This document shows positions 39,851 through 49,516 of a stretch of DNA of 64,000 bases, in pieces. This DNA is from Pseudomonas alcaligenes (GTDB lineage: Bacteria; Pseudomonadota; Gammaproteobacteria; Pseudomonadales; Pseudomonadaceae). The stretch spans positions 2,693,501-2,757,500 of the forward strand of contig NZ_LZEU01000001.1 of the NCBI RefSeq assembly GCF_014490745.1. Reading direction: 5' to 3'. Every line of letters begins with the position of its first letter. Within the stretch, counting starts at the first letter, position 1. The position numbers and the translations under genes were made by a program. The notes beneath the pieces were generated by a model. It made no database searches and was not told the DNA's origin. It saw only the letters and a list, made by a program, of their open reading frames with translations.

Positions 39851-42295
39851 TCAGCTCGCCGAATCCGACACCGCCAGCGTGGCCGGCTGCGGCTCGGCGA
39901 ACGAGGCCAGCGGCAGCGGCCGGCCCAGGGCATAGCCCTGGGCGAAGTCCACGCCGATCTGCCGCAACGCGGCGAGGATCGCTTCGGACTCGACGAACTC
40001 GGCCACCGTGAGTTTGCCCAGCACGTGGCCGATATGGTTGATCACCTCGACCATGGCGCGGTCGATGGGATCTTCCAGCATGTCGCGCACGAAGCTGCCG
40101 TCGATCTTCAGGTAATCCACCGGCAAATGCTTGAGGTACATGAACGACGACATGCCGGCGCCGAAATCGTCCAGCGAGAAGCGGCAGCCAAGCACCTTCA
40201 GCTCGTTGATGAAACGGGTGGCATCGGCCAGGTTGGCGATGGCTGCCGTTTCGGTGATCTCGAAGCAGATCGACTGCGGCGCCACCCCGTGCAAGCTGAA
40301 CTGCTCGCGGATGAAGCCGAGAAAGTCGTGGTCGCCGATGCTCGCCCCGGACAGGTTGACCGAGCAGCTCGGCGGCGCCTCCACCTGGGTGGCCTGCATG
40401 CGCGCCAGGGCCTCCAGGGTGTGGCGCACCACCCAGCGGTCGATCAGCGGCATCAGGCCATAGCGCTCGGCCGCCGGAATGAAGCTGCCCGGGCCGATCA
40501 GCTGGCCCTCCTCGTCGTGCAGGCGCAGGAGGATTTCCAGATGGTCGCCCTGCTCGTCCTGCAGCGGCACGATGCGCTGGGCGTAGAGGCAGAAGCGCTG
40601 TTCCTCCAGCGCCCGGTGGATGCGCTGCACCCAGCTCATCTCGCCGACCCGTACGGACAGCTCCGAATCACCGGGCTGGAAGGCATGCACCCGGTTGCGC
40701 CCCTTCTCCTTGGCCGAATAGCAGGCCAGATCGGCAGTGCGCAGCAGGTCGGCCAGGCTGGCCTGCCCCGGCGGCACCTGCACCAGGCCGATGCTGACGC
40801 TGATCGAGAAGGAACGCCCGCCCCAGGCGAAGCGCAAGTCCTGCACCGTTTCGCGCAAGTTCTCGGCCACCCGCAGGGCGGCATCGGGCGGGCAATTCTC
40901 GAGGATCACACCGAACTCGTCGCCGCCCAGGCGGGCCAGGGTGTCGCCCTCGCGCAGGTGCTGCTGCAGGCCCGTGCACACCTGGCGCAGCAGCTCGTCA
41001 CCAGCGGCATGGCCGCAGGTGTCGTTGACCAGCTTGAACTGGTCGAGATCGAGAAACATCAGCGCATGCCGCCCCGCCTGGCGCAGCATGCGCGCCAGCA
41101 GCTGGGCCAGGCGGTATTCGAACTCGCGGCGGTTGGCCAGCCCGGTCAGTGCGTCGTGACTGGCCTGCCATGACAGGCTGGCGACGAACTGGCGCTCGCG
41201 GGTCATGTCGTGCAGCACCATCACCGCGCCGCTGACCCGGCCATCGACCAGGATCGGCGTGCCCACCAGGTTGACCGGCACCGAGCTGCCGTCGGCGCGC
41301 ACCAGCATCCGCGCGCGGTCGCCGGGCAGCTCGCAGTGGCCGGCCAGAATCTGTTGCAGCGGCGACTCCTGCGCGGTGCCGGGAAACTCGTCGACGATGC
41401 TGAACAGGCTCTCGGCCGGCTGGCCCAGGGCCTGGCCTGCCACGCAGTCGATCAGACGCTCGGCGGCCGAATTCATGTAGGCCACGCGGCCATCGGGCTG
41501 CAGGCTGACCACCGCATCACCGATCGAGGCCAGGGTCATCTGCGCACGCAGTTTTTCCGCCTGCAGTGCCTGATCGACCTGCTCGCGCTGCACCAGCAGC
41601 TTGCGCGTACGCAGCAGCGCCAGCCCCACCAGCAGCACGGCGGTGAGCAGGTTGGCCAGGATCAGCAGGCGCATCACCGCCCGCGAAGCCTCGCCGAGAA
41701 TACTGGAGAAGGCCTCCGCCGCCGGCGTGGCGCCGGCGTTGATTTCGGCAATGCGCACCTGCCATTCGCGGGTCTGCGCCGGCTCGAGCGGCCCTTCGGC
41801 GATGCTCATGCGCATCTCATCGGCCAGGCTGGTGAGCTGGAAGATATAGCGATCACCCACCTGCCATTGGCGGATGGCCCGATCCAGGTAACTGATCTGG
41901 CGGAAGTTGCGGAACAGCCAGATCATCCCCGCGACATCGTCGGGATGATTGCGCCCTTGCAGGATGCCGGCCCGGGCCGTGGCCAGGTCGGGTTCGGGGC
42001 GCTCCATGGCGATGCGAAAGGCATGGTCGCCGAGAGGCACTGCAATGGCCTGCTGGTACTGCGCGAGGTAGGCGGGATCGCCGCCGCGGGCATACAGATC
42101 GAGGTAGAGAATGGCGTCCTTGAGCCCCTTCGACCACAGGCTCTCGCCGCCCACATAGCCGCGTACCGCCGACAGCACGTACAGGCTGCCGCCCGCCAGC
42201 AACACCTGCAACAAGGCCACCAGGGCGAACGGCCATACCAGCCGCAGCACTTGCGAGGTCATGCGCGCCGGCCTGGCGCTGGTCTCCTGACTCAT
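39851..42295 (-). CDS. rbdA: Membrane PAS-GGDEF-EAL cyclic-di-GMP enzyme (RbdA-like)
   Basis: 814-residue inner-membrane protein: TM1 (about 18-40), a periplasmic segment, TM2 (about 193-213), PAS (about 245-360), GGDEF (intact RLGGDEFG near 457) and EAL (about 550-790). The EAL signature reads E-I-L-L-R-L near 586 with the metal Asp pair LDDFGAG near 708 retained, so phosphodiesterase activity is plausible. Length, domain order and neighbours match, from memory, P. aeruginosa RbdA (PA0861), which promotes biofilm dispersal. I start at ATG 42295, behind AGGAGAT; the frame is open to 42400. Confidence 0.82.
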   Translation of the reverse strand: MSQETSARPARMTSQVLRLVWPFALVALLQVLLAGGSLYVLSAVRGYVGGESLWSKGLKDAILYLDLYARGGDPAYLAQYQQAIAVPLGDHAFRIAMERPEPDLATARAGILQGRNHPDDVAGMIWLFRNFRQISYLDRAIRQWQVGDRYIFQLTSLADEMRMSIAEGPLEPAQTREWQVRIAEINAGATPAAEAFSSILGEASRAVMRLLILANLLTAVLLVGLALLRTRKLLVQREQVDQALQAEKLRAQMTLASIGDAVVSLQPDGRVAYMNSAAERLIDCVAGQALGQPAESLFSIVDEFPGTAQESPLQQILAGHCELPGDRARMLVRADGSSVPVNLVGTPILVDGRVSGAVMVLHDMTRERQFVASLSWQASHDALTGLANRREFEYRLAQLLARMLRQAGRHALMFLDLDQFKLVNDTCGHAAGDELLRQVCTGLQQHLREGDTLARLGGDEFGVILENCPPDAALRVAENLRETVQDLRFAWGGRSFSISVSIGLVQVPPGQASLADLLRTADLACYSAKEKGRNRVHAFQPGDSELSVRVGEMSWVQRIHRALEEQRFCLYAQRIVPLQDEQGDHLEILLRLHDEEGQLIGPGSFIPAAERYGLMPLIDRWVVRHTLEALARMQATQVEAPPSCSVNLSGASIGDHDFLGFIREQFSLHGVAPQSICFEITETAAIANLADATRFINELKVLGCRFSLDDFGAGMSSFMYLKHLPVDYLKIDGSFVRDMLEDPIDRAMVEVINHIGHVLGKLTVAEFVESEAILAALRQIGVDFAQGYALGRPLPLASFAEPQPATLAVSDSAS

Positions 42296-42459
42296 CGTTC
42301 CCGGATCTCCTGACATTGGCACAAACTGCGGCCATGCCACCAGCAGGCGGGCGCGCGCAGCGCCCACAGTCCCTCGCGCAAGAAGGTACTGGCGTACCAA
42401 TCAGGTATAGATGGCTTTTTGCCTTGCCGCCTGCCGGCGCCTGGGCAGGCGCGCGGCAC

Positions 42460-42969
42460 TCAACGGCGGCGAAACAGCGGGCGCGGCTCGATGGCCGAGC
42501 GGCCGTACAGCACGCTCATGCCGGCCAGGCCTTTGAGTGCATCCGTGGCGGACTTGTCGGCACGCACGGCAAAGCTGTCGAAGCCGCACTGGCGCATGTG
42601 GCTGAGCTGGTCGCGCAGCACATCGCCCACCGCACGCAGCTCGCCGTGCCAGCCCAGACGGGTGCGCAGCAGGTAGGCCTGGCTGTAGCCGCGGCCATCG
42701 CGGAAGCTGGGAAAGTCGATGGCGATCAGCGGCAGCGCCGGCAGGCAAACGGCCAGGCTCTCCAGCTCGTCGTCCGGCGCCAGCCACAGGCCATCGGCGC
42801 TGGCTGCCTGGCCGGCCAGCACCGCGGCGTTCTGCCGCTCGCGCCACTGGGCCAGCGGCAGGATCAATGCGCCCTGCGCCGGTATCTCATCGTCGGTACG
42901 CAGCAGTTGCCAGGGATCGTCCTGCACCAACCGCGCCTCGCCCTCCTGCAGACGGATCAGGTTGTTCAT
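42460..42969 (-). CDS. DUF934 protein associated with sulfite reductase
   Basis: 169-residue cytoplasmic protein of the DUF934 family, which in proteobacteria is encoded almost always beside cysI. Visible conserved segments are LIAIDFPSFRDGRGYSQAYLLR and the following arginine-rich helix. Its ATG overlaps the cysI stop by four bases (ATGA), so the two are co-translated. The family is proposed to support siroheme-dependent sulfite reduction, but no biochemical role is secure. Confidence 0.88.
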   Translation of the reverse strand: MNNLIRLQEGEARLVQDDPWQLLRTDDEIPAQGALILPLAQWRERQNAAVLAGQAASADGLWLAPDDELESLAVCLPALPLIAIDFPSFRDGRGYSQAYLLRTRLGWHGELRAVGDVLRDQLSHMRQCGFDSFAVRADKSATDALKGLAGMSVLYGRSAIEPRPLFRRR

Positions 42970-44633
42970 GCCAGTTCCTCCTGCTGGCGATAGACCCGCT
43001 GTTTGAACGGCTCCAGACCCAGGCGCGCGCAGGCATCGACGAAGGGCTCGCCGGCACCCCGCAGCTCCAGGTAGGTGGCGATGATCCGCTCGATCACTGC
43101 CGGCACCTCGGCGGCGCCGAACGCCGGGCCGATCACCTTGCCCAGCGCGGCGTGATGGCCCTGGGCGCCACCGAGGGTGATCTGGTACCACTCGCTGCCG
43201 TTCTTATCCACGCCGAGGATGCCGATGTTGCCGATATGGTGATGGCCGCAGGCATTCATGCAGCCGGAGATGTTCAGGCTCAGCTCACCGATGTCGTGCA
43301 GGTAGTCGAGATCCTCGAAACGCTGCTGGATGGCCTGAGCGATGGGGATCGACTTGGCGTTGGCCAGCGCGCAGTAGTCGCCGCCCGGGCAGGCGATGAT
43401 GTCGCCGAGCAGGCCGATATTCGGCGTGGTCAGGCCGGCGGCCGTCGCCAGCTGCCAGAGGCGATACAGATCGGCCTGGCGCACGTCCGGCAGCACCAGG
43501 TTCTGCTCGTGGGCGACGCGAATCTCGCCAAAGCCGAAGGCCTCGGCCCAGTCGGCCACCGCCTCCATCTGCGCGGCGGTGATATCGCCCGGCGGCAGCG
43601 CCGCCCCCGGCTTGGTCGACAGCACCACGCTGGCATAACCCGGCACCTTGTGCGGGTGCAGGTTGCGCGCCCGCCAGCGGGCGAACTGCGGGTCGTGCAG
43701 CGGCTCGTCCGGTTGCATACCGCCATCGGCCAGTGCGGCATAGGCCGGAGCCTGGAAGTGTTTGGCCACCCGCTGGTATTCCGCCTCGGTCAGCTCGGCC
43801 GGGCCATCCTTGATCGCCTGCCACTCCTCCTCCACCTCGCGGGCGAAGGCCTCGATGCCCAACGCCTTGACCAGGATCTTGATCCGCGCCTTGTACTTGT
43901 TGTCGCGCCGGCCGTGGCGGTTGTACACCCGCAGGATGGCCTCGACGTAACTGAGCGTATGGCGCCACGGCAGGCCGTCGCGAATCGCCACGCCGATGAT
44001 CGGCGTACGCCCCAGACCGCCGCCAACCAGCACCCGCAGCAGCAGTTCACCAGAGACATCGCGATACAGCTGCAGGCCGATGTCGTGCACCTGCACCGCC
44101 GCGCGATCCTCGCCGGCGGCGCACAGGGCGATCTTGAACTTGCGCGGCAGGAACAGGAATTCCGGGTTGACCGTCGACCACTGGCGGAGGATTTCCGCCA
44201 GCGGCCGCGGGTCGAGCAGCTCATCAGCGGCGACGCCGGCAAAAGCCTCGGTGGTGACGTTGCGCACGCAGTTGCCGGAGGTCTGGATGGCATGCATCTC
44301 CACCGCCGCCAGCTGTTCGAGGATGTCCGGCACCTGTTCCAGCTCGATCCAGTTGAATTGGATGTTCTGCCGCGTAGTCAGGTGGCCATAGCCGCGGTCG
44401 TACTCGCGGGCGATACGCGCCAGCACCCGCAGCTGGGCTGCCGACAGGGTGCCGTAGGGAATCGCCACCCGCAGCATGTAGGCGTGCTTCTGCAGGTACA
44501 GGCCGTTCTGCAGGCGCAGCGGCAGGAACTCTTCCTCGCTCAGCTCGCCGCTGAGGCGGCGCTCGACCTGGTCGCGGAACTGGGCGACCCGCTCGAGCAC
44601 CAGCGCCTGGTCATATTCGTCGTACTGGTACAT
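42966..44633 (-). CDS. cysI: Sulfite reductase hemoprotein
   Basis: Six-electron reduction of sulfite to sulfide for cysteine synthesis, using siroheme coupled to [4Fe-4S]. The 555 residues show the substrate-binding basic motif HLTTRQNIQFNWIEL and SGNCVRNVTTE, and the cluster/siroheme cysteines in IACPGGDYCALANAKS and NISGCMNACGHHH. It belongs to the compact class common in Pseudomonas that works without an obvious adjacent cysJ. It lies upstream of the DUF934 gene and divergent from ccoG. Confidence 0.95.
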   Translation of the reverse strand: MYQYDEYDQALVLERVAQFRDQVERRLSGELSEEEFLPLRLQNGLYLQKHAYMLRVAIPYGTLSAAQLRVLARIAREYDRGYGHLTTRQNIQFNWIELEQVPDILEQLAAVEMHAIQTSGNCVRNVTTEAFAGVAADELLDPRPLAEILRQWSTVNPEFLFLPRKFKIALCAAGEDRAAVQVHDIGLQLYRDVSGELLLRVLVGGGLGRTPIIGVAIRDGLPWRHTLSYVEAILRVYNRHGRRDNKYKARIKILVKALGIEAFAREVEEEWQAIKDGPAELTEAEYQRVAKHFQAPAYAALADGGMQPDEPLHDPQFARWRARNLHPHKVPGYASVVLSTKPGAALPPGDITAAQMEAVADWAEAFGFGEIRVAHEQNLVLPDVRQADLYRLWQLATAAGLTTPNIGLLGDIIACPGGDYCALANAKSIPIAQAIQQRFEDLDYLHDIGELSLNISGCMNACGHHHIGNIGILGVDKNGSEWYQITLGGAQGHHAALGKVIGPAFGAAEVPAVIERIIATYLELRGAGEPFVDACARLGLEPFKQRVYRQQEELA

Positions 44634-45005
44634 CGCGGCCCTCGCCTGCCTGCCCTGCGGATTCAGGTGCGGGGACTATGGCGTGGCGCGGCGGCTACAG
44701 AACAGACTCAGATCAGCTCCGGAAAAGCAGATCAGACACGCCAGAGAACACGCCTGGACGGCGCTGCACGCCAGCCCCGGCTGATCGACGGAATCTTCCT
44801 GCTGGCCATCCCTGGCACTGGCCCTATCGGCTCTGGCTGAGGCTGCCAGGCTAAGCCGCCGGAGCGGCAGGGGCTGACATGCCTGGCGATAAAAACCTCC
44901 GCACAGCAGCATCTGATCCGCTTTTTATTCAACAACCTGAATCTGTTATGCGATCAGCAAGACGCCGACCATTGCCCCATCCTGAAAGCTTGATGAGGCA
45001 ACGTC
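44634..45005. other. Gap between cysI and ccoG
   Basis: 372 bases without a supportable gene; short frames here have no ribosome site and odd composition. The half nearer ccoG (44890-44950) is AT-rich and may hold its promoter, but I cannot place -35/-10 boxes with confidence. A TTGATGAGGCAAC just before ccoG only half-matches an Anr box and overlaps its ribosome site. Confidence 0.5.
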
Positions 45006-46427
45006 ATGAGCGAGCGCATCCCCGCGCAGGTCATCGAGACCATCGACCCCCGCCAACCGCTGCGCCTGACCCCGGCCCAGGCCCAGGCCGGCGGTCCGAT
45101 CCATACCCGCAGCTTTCGCGGGCGCTTCCGCAACCTGCGCCTGTACGGCGCCGGCCTGCTGTGGCTGATCTTCTTCGGCACCGCCTGGCTGAACTGGGGC
45201 GGGCGCCAGGCGGTGCTGTGGAACCTCAGCGAGCACCGCTACTACATCTTCGGCGCCACCTTCTGGCCGCAGGATTTCATCCTGCTCTCGGCGCTGCTGA
45301 TCATCTGCGCCTTCGGCCTGTTCACCATCACCGTGTTCGCCGGCCGCGTCTGGTGCGGCTACAGCTGCCCGCAAAGCGTGTGGACCTGGGCCTTCATGTG
45401 GGTCGAGAAACTCACCGAGGGCGAGCGCAACCAGCGCATCAAACTGGACGCGGCGCCCTGGAGTGCCAGCAAACTGCTGCGTCGCAGCGCCAAGCACGGC
45501 CTGTGGCTGGCGCTGAGCCTGCTCACCGCGCTGACCTTCGTCGGCTATTTCACGCCGATCCGCCCGCTTGCGCTGGAGCTGCTTACCTGGCAACTCGACG
45601 GCGGCACGCTGTTCTGGATCCTGTTCTTCACGGCTGCCACCTACCTCAACGCCGGCTGGCTGCGCGAGAAGGTCTGCGTGTACATGTGCCCCTACGCGCG
45701 CTTCCAGGGGGTGATGTTCGACAAGGACACCCTGATCGTCTCCTACGATGCCGCCCGTGGTGAAAGCCGCGGCCCGCGCAAGAAGGACAGCAACCCGCGC
45801 GCCCAGGGCCTGGGCGACTGCATCGACTGCCAGATGTGCGTGCAGGTCTGCCCTACCGGCATCGACATCCGCGACGGCCTGCAGGTGGACTGCATCGGCT
45901 GCGCCGCCTGCGTCGACGCCTGCGACAGCATCATGGACAAGATGGGCTACGCCCGCGGCCTGGTCGGCTACAGCTCCGAGCGTGCCCTGCAGGGCGGCCG
46001 CACGCGCCTGCTGCGGCCGCGCCTGCTCGGCTACGCCGGCGCCCTGCTGCTGATGATCGGGGCCTTCGTCTGGGCCCTCGACAGCCGCTCGCTGGTATCC
46101 CTGGACGTGGCCAAGGATCGCGGCATGTACCGCGAGAACCCGGCCGGGCAGATCGAGAACGTCTACCGCCTCAAGGTGATCAACAAGACCCAGCAGCCCC
46201 AGCGCTATCGCCTGGAACTGCTCGACGACCCGCGCTTCACCCTGCATGGCCAGCACCAGCTGCAGCTGGCGCCCGGGGAAATCGTCGATGTGCCGGTCAG
46301 CGTCACCCTGCTGCGCGAGCCACTGGGGCAGAGCCCCGTGCCGCTGCGTTTCGAGATCATCAACCTGGCCGACGACGGCGAACGCCAGCAGGCCGGCAGC
46401 ACCTTCATCGCACCGAGCGGGCGCTAA
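45006..46427 (+). CDS. ccoG: Cytochrome oxidase accessory protein CcoG (FixG/RdxA)
   Basis: Membrane iron-sulfur protein that aids cbb3-type cytochrome oxidase assembly, thought to reduce Cu(II) for CcoA/SenC delivery. The 473 residues contain about four to five membrane helices, a periplasm-proximal cysteine motif (CGYSCPQSVWTW), two [4Fe-4S] ferredoxin motifs (CIDCQMCVQVCP and CIGCAACVDACD) and a C-terminal Ig-like FixG domain from about 360 (LEL..DPRFTLHGQHQL). No ccoNOPQ or ccoHIS genes are adjacent, so this is an orphan or second copy. Confidence 0.9.
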   Translation: MSERIPAQVIETIDPRQPLRLTPAQAQAGGPIHTRSFRGRFRNLRLYGAGLLWLIFFGTAWLNWGGRQAVLWNLSEHRYYIFGATFWPQDFILLSALLIICAFGLFTITVFAGRVWCGYSCPQSVWTWAFMWVEKLTEGERNQRIKLDAAPWSASKLLRRSAKHGLWLALSLLTALTFVGYFTPIRPLALELLTWQLDGGTLFWILFFTAATYLNAGWLREKVCVYMCPYARFQGVMFDKDTLIVSYDAARGESRGPRKKDSNPRAQGLGDCIDCQMCVQVCPTGIDIRDGLQVDCIGCAACVDACDSIMDKMGYARGLVGYSSERALQGGRTRLLRPRLLGYAGALLLMIGAFVWALDSRSLVSLDVAKDRGMYRENPAGQIENVYRLKVINKTQQPQRYRLELLDDPRFTLHGQHQLQLAPGEIVDVPVSVTLLREPLGQSPVPLRFEIINLADDGERQQAGSTFIAPSGR

Positions 46428-46490
46428 ATGGGCGGACTGCGGCAACTCCCCGTAGACTGCGGAGCATCACTGGCCGCCGTCACGGACAAG

Positions 46491-47900
46491 ATGAAACGCT
46501 ACGAACAATTCGCCGAACAGATCGCCGGGCTGATCCGCAGCGGCATGCTCGCTCCCGGTGAGAAGGTGCCGTCGGTGCGGCATGCCAGCCGCACCTACGG
46601 GGTCAGCCCATCGACCGTGTTCCAGGCCTACTACCTGCTGGAGGATCGCGGGCTAATCCAGGCCCGCGCGCGTTCCGGCTACTTCGTCCGCGAGCTGGCG
46701 CGGCATCCGCTGGCCGAGCCGGAAACCGGCGCCGCGCCGCCGCCGACCAGCGAAGTGGACGTCAGCGAGCTGGTGTTCTCGGTGCTCGGCTCGCTGAAAG
46801 ACCCGCACACCGTGCCCTTCGGCTCGGCCTTCCCCAGCCCACAGCTGTTCCCCCTGCCGCGCCTGGCCCGCTCCATGGCCCACGCCCTGCGCGACATGCC
46901 GGCCCACGCAGTGATCGCCGACATGACCGCCGGCAACCCCGACCTGCGCCGGCAGATCGCCCTGCGCTACATGGTCGCCGGCGTGCGCCTGCCGCTGGAG
47001 GAACTGGTGATCACCAACGGCGCCATGGAAGCGCTCAACCTGTGCCTGCAGACAGTGACCCAGCCGGGCGACCTGGTGGCCATCGAGGCACCGGCCTTCT
47101 ATGCCAGCCTGCAGGTGCTGGAGCGCCTCAAGCTCAAGGCGGTGGAGATTCCCGTGCACCCGCGCGAAGGCATCGACCTCGGCGTGCTGGGCGAACGCCT
47201 GGCCAGCCTGCCGATCAAGGCCTGCTGGTTCATGAGCAACCTGCAGAACCCCATCGGCGCCAGCCTCAGCGAAGCCAAGAAGGCCGAGCTGTACCAGCTG
47301 CTGCAACGCCACCAGGTGCCGCTGATCGAGGACGACGTGTACGCCGAGCTGCACTACGGCGCGCAGCCGCCCAAGCCGGTCAAGAGCCTCGACCAGGAAG
47401 GCCTGGTGATGCACTGCGGCTCGTTCTCCAAGAGCCTGGCGCCGGGCTACCGGGTCGGCTGGGTGGCCGGCGGGCGCTACACGGAGCAGATCGGCCGGCT
47501 CAAGCTGATGACCACCATCTCGCCCTCGGTGCCGGCCCAGGCGGCCATTGCCGATTACCTGCAGCACGGCGGCTACGACCGCCACCTGCGCAAGCTGCGC
47601 ATCGCCCTGGAAACCCAGCAGGCGGCCATGCTGGCCTCGGCCGCGCGGCACTTCCCGGCCGACACCCGGGTCACCCGCCCCAGCGGCGGCTACTTCCTGT
47701 GGTTCGAGTTTCCCGAGCAGGTCGACTCGCTGCAGCTGTTCCAGCTGGCCCTGGCCCAGGGCATCAGCCTGGCACCGGGGCCAATCTTCTCCGCCACCCG
47801 ACGCTTTCGCCACTGCGCCCGGCTGAACCACGGTCACCCCTGGGATAGCACCAGCGAACGGGCCATGGAGATTCTCGGGCGCATCCTCGCCAGCTTCTGA
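46491..47900 (+). CDS. MocR-type regulator (GntR HTH fused to aminotransferase domain)
   Basis: 469-residue PLP-dependent transcription factor: an N-terminal winged helix (about 1-75, with PSVRHASRTYGVSPSTVFQAYYLLEDRGLI) and a fold-type I aminotransferase domain carrying the PLP lysine in CGSFSKSLAPGYRVGW. The frame is open from 46428, directly after the ccoG stop, but ATG 46491 gives the usual MKRYEQFAEQIAGLIRSG start. Such regulators sense PLP or amino-compound adducts. Likely targets are itself or the downstream exporter gene; this is inference. Confidence 0.88.
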   Translation: MKRYEQFAEQIAGLIRSGMLAPGEKVPSVRHASRTYGVSPSTVFQAYYLLEDRGLIQARARSGYFVRELARHPLAEPETGAAPPPTSEVDVSELVFSVLGSLKDPHTVPFGSAFPSPQLFPLPRLARSMAHALRDMPAHAVIADMTAGNPDLRRQIALRYMVAGVRLPLEELVITNGAMEALNLCLQTVTQPGDLVAIEAPAFYASLQVLERLKLKAVEIPVHPREGIDLGVLGERLASLPIKACWFMSNLQNPIGASLSEAKKAELYQLLQRHQVPLIEDDVYAELHYGAQPPKPVKSLDQEGLVMHCGSFSKSLAPGYRVGWVAGGRYTEQIGRLKLMTTISPSVPAQAAIADYLQHGGYDRHLRKLRIALETQQAAMLASAARHFPADTRVTRPSGGYFLWFEFPEQVDSLQLFQLALAQGISLAPGPIFSATRRFRHCARLNHGHPWDSTSERAMEILGRILASF

Positions 47901-47971
47901 AAGGCCATGCCAGACGCTGCGCGCTGCTACCATGCAGTGCATAACAACAACAGTGGCGCGGGGTGAACGAG

Positions 47972-48592
47972 ATGAGCGACGACACGCAAAGCGATACCGA
48001 GCTGGTGGTTGCCGAGGATATCGGCGATGACTCGCAGCGCATCGCGCGCCTGGAAAAGGCCGGCAAGCTCAACCGCCTGCTGATCTATGCCCTCGCCGGT
48101 GCGCTGGGCCTGGTGCTGCTGGCCTGGCTGCTGATTGCCCTGCTCACCCCCAAGCACGAGGAAAAAACCGAGAAGCCCGAAGCCAGCGAAGCCAACAGCC
48201 AGGCCCTGGAGAAGGAAATCGGCGCCCTGCAGCTGCAGGTCGACAACCTGCAGAAGCAGCTGCAGGATCAGCAGAAGCTCATCCTGCTGCAGCAAAAGAC
48301 CGCCCTCGCCCCTGCCCCCACCCCGGCAGCGGCCGCCGCCACGCCGCAGCCCAGCAACCGCGACCGGGAAACCCAGCAGATGGTGGCGCGCATCCTGCTC
48401 GGCCAGGAGCGCAGCTACCAGGCCTCCATCGCAGCCCTTAAGATGGGTATGCGCGACCTGGCCGGCATGATCGCCGGCTCGCGCAGCTGGCTGGAAGACT
48501 ACGAAGCGGATCTGAACAAGCCCCTGGCCGAAAGCCAGGCGCGCGCCAAGGCCCTGCAGCAGTGGTTGGACGGCAAGCCCGCCTCTCCCTGA
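47972..48592 (+). CDS. Unknown single-pass membrane protein with coiled coil
   Basis: Not recognised as a named family. The 206-residue product has an acidic cytoplasmic N-terminus (about 1-35), one hydrophobic helix (LLIYALAGALGLVLLAWLLIALL, about 37-59), a long Gln/Lys/Leu-rich coiled coil (about 75-108), an Ala/Pro linker, and a soluble C-terminal part (from about 125). A GTG at 47963 is in frame, but ATG 47972 fits the GGGGTGAACGAG site better. It lies between a MocR gene and a LysE exporter gene (16-base gap to the latter). Confidence 0.75.
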   Translation: MSDDTQSDTELVVAEDIGDDSQRIARLEKAGKLNRLLIYALAGALGLVLLAWLLIALLTPKHEEKTEKPEASEANSQALEKEIGALQLQVDNLQKQLQDQQKLILLQQKTALAPAPTPAAAAATPQPSNRDRETQQMVARILLGQERSYQASIAALKMGMRDLAGMIAGSRSWLEDYEADLNKPLAESQARAKALQQWLDGKPASP

Positions 48593-48608
48593 TCGGAATC
48601 GCCCCGCC

Positions 48609-49238
48609 ATGACCCTAGTGACTGCCCTGCTCGCCTACCTGCTGGCCGCCAGCCTGCTGACCATCACCCCCGGCGTCGACACCGCGCTGATCCTGCGCAC
48701 CGCCACCCTGGAAAGCCCCAAGCGCGCGGCCATGGCGGCGCTGGGCATCAACGCCGGCTGCCTGGTCTGGGGCGCGGCCGTGGCGCTGGGCCTGGGCAGC
48801 CTGCTAGCCGCCTCGGAGCTGGCCTTCAATGTGCTCAAGTGGCTCGGCGCTGCCTACCTGCTGTGGCTGGGCCTGCAGATGCTGCTCAAGCCGCGTCGCG
48901 AATTCAGCCTGGCCAGCAGCGACGCCACAGAACACCACGGACAGCTCGGCTGGTTCATCAAGGGACTGCTGGGCAACCTGCTCAACCCCAAGGTTGGGGT
49001 GTTCTACGTGTCCTTCCTGCCGCAGTTCGTGCCGGCCGGCTACGCGGTGGGCAGCTTCAGCTTCCTGCTGGCCTGCCTGCATGTGCTGCTCGGCCTGTTC
49101 TGGGCTGCCGCGCTGATTCTCGCCACCCGCCCGCTGGCCAACTTCCTGCGCCGTGGCGGGCTGGTGCAGTGGCTGGATCGCGCCACCGGCTCGGTGCTGC
49201 TGGCCTTCGCCGCCGGCCTGGCGCTGGCCAAACGCTGA
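48609..49238 (+). CDS. LysE/RhtB-family amino acid exporter
   Basis: Inner-membrane exporter of 209 residues with about six helices and the family N-terminus LTITPGVDTALILRTATLESPKRAAMAALGINAG. Such proteins export lysine, threonine, homoserine or related metabolites; specificity is not visible. Closely follows the coiled-coil protein gene and the MocR regulator, a regulator type often paired with amino-compound transporters. Confidence 0.88.
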   Translation: MTLVTALLAYLLAASLLTITPGVDTALILRTATLESPKRAAMAALGINAGCLVWGAAVALGLGSLLAASELAFNVLKWLGAAYLLWLGLQMLLKPRREFSLASSDATEHHGQLGWFIKGLLGNLLNPKVGVFYVSFLPQFVPAGYAVGSFSFLLACLHVLLGLFWAAALILATRPLANFLRRGGLVQWLDRATGSVLLAFAAGLALAKR

Positions 49239-49247
49239 GGCGGCCCT

Positions 49248-49273
49248 GGCCCGGGTTCAGGCCGGGCCGGTTT
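49248..49273. terminator. Possible terminator between lysE-type gene and convergent lipoprotein gene
   Basis: 7-bp GC stem GGCCCGG / CCGGGCC (49248-49268) with a 7-base loop; only GGTTTC follows on the plus strand, so efficiency is doubtful. Confidence 0.4.
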
Positions 49274-49485
49274 CAGTCCTGCTCGTTCTCGCCCTGGTCG
49301 TTCTCGCCGTGTCGGCAACCGTGGCGACCGTAGTCGCGGTCATCGCAGTCCCGATCGCCATACCGCGAGTGCTCATAACGATCGTGGTCATGGCCATAGC
49401 GGCCATAGTCATCCTCGTAATAGATGCAGCCCGCCGTGTTGAGCAGCATCAGGGCAAGGGCGATCCGGGTAATTGTGCTGAACAT
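49273..49485 (-). CDS. Small His/Asp/Arg-rich lipoprotein, unknown function
   Basis: 70-residue product with a lipoprotein signal: hydrophobic stretch ALALMLLNTAGC giving a lipobox T-A-G-C and lipidated Cys20. The mature part is only about 50 residues, extremely polar, with alternating Asp/His/Tyr/Arg and two further Cys (region 22-62), and no hydrophobic core, so it is probably disordered or metal-binding. ATG 49485 follows GGAGCAAT. It lies 31 bases downstream of the Gly/His-rich gene on the same strand and is probably co-transcribed. The longer frame through it is shadow. Confidence 0.7.
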   Translation of the reverse strand: MFSTITRIALALMLLNTAGCIYYEDDYGRYGHDHDRYEHSRYGDRDCDDRDYGRHGCRHGENDQGENEQD

Positions 49486-49516
49486 GCTGATTGCTCCATC
49501 GGCTCGGCGGCCACCA

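Noticed and set aside
42401..42460. Terminator after the DUF934 gene
   Set aside because: GC-rich inverted repeats are present, but the following minus-strand sequence is A-rich, not T-rich.
44988..45003. Anr/Fnr box before ccoG (TTGATGAGGCAAC)
   Set aside because: Only the left half fits TTGAT-N4-ATCAA, and it overlaps the ribosome site.
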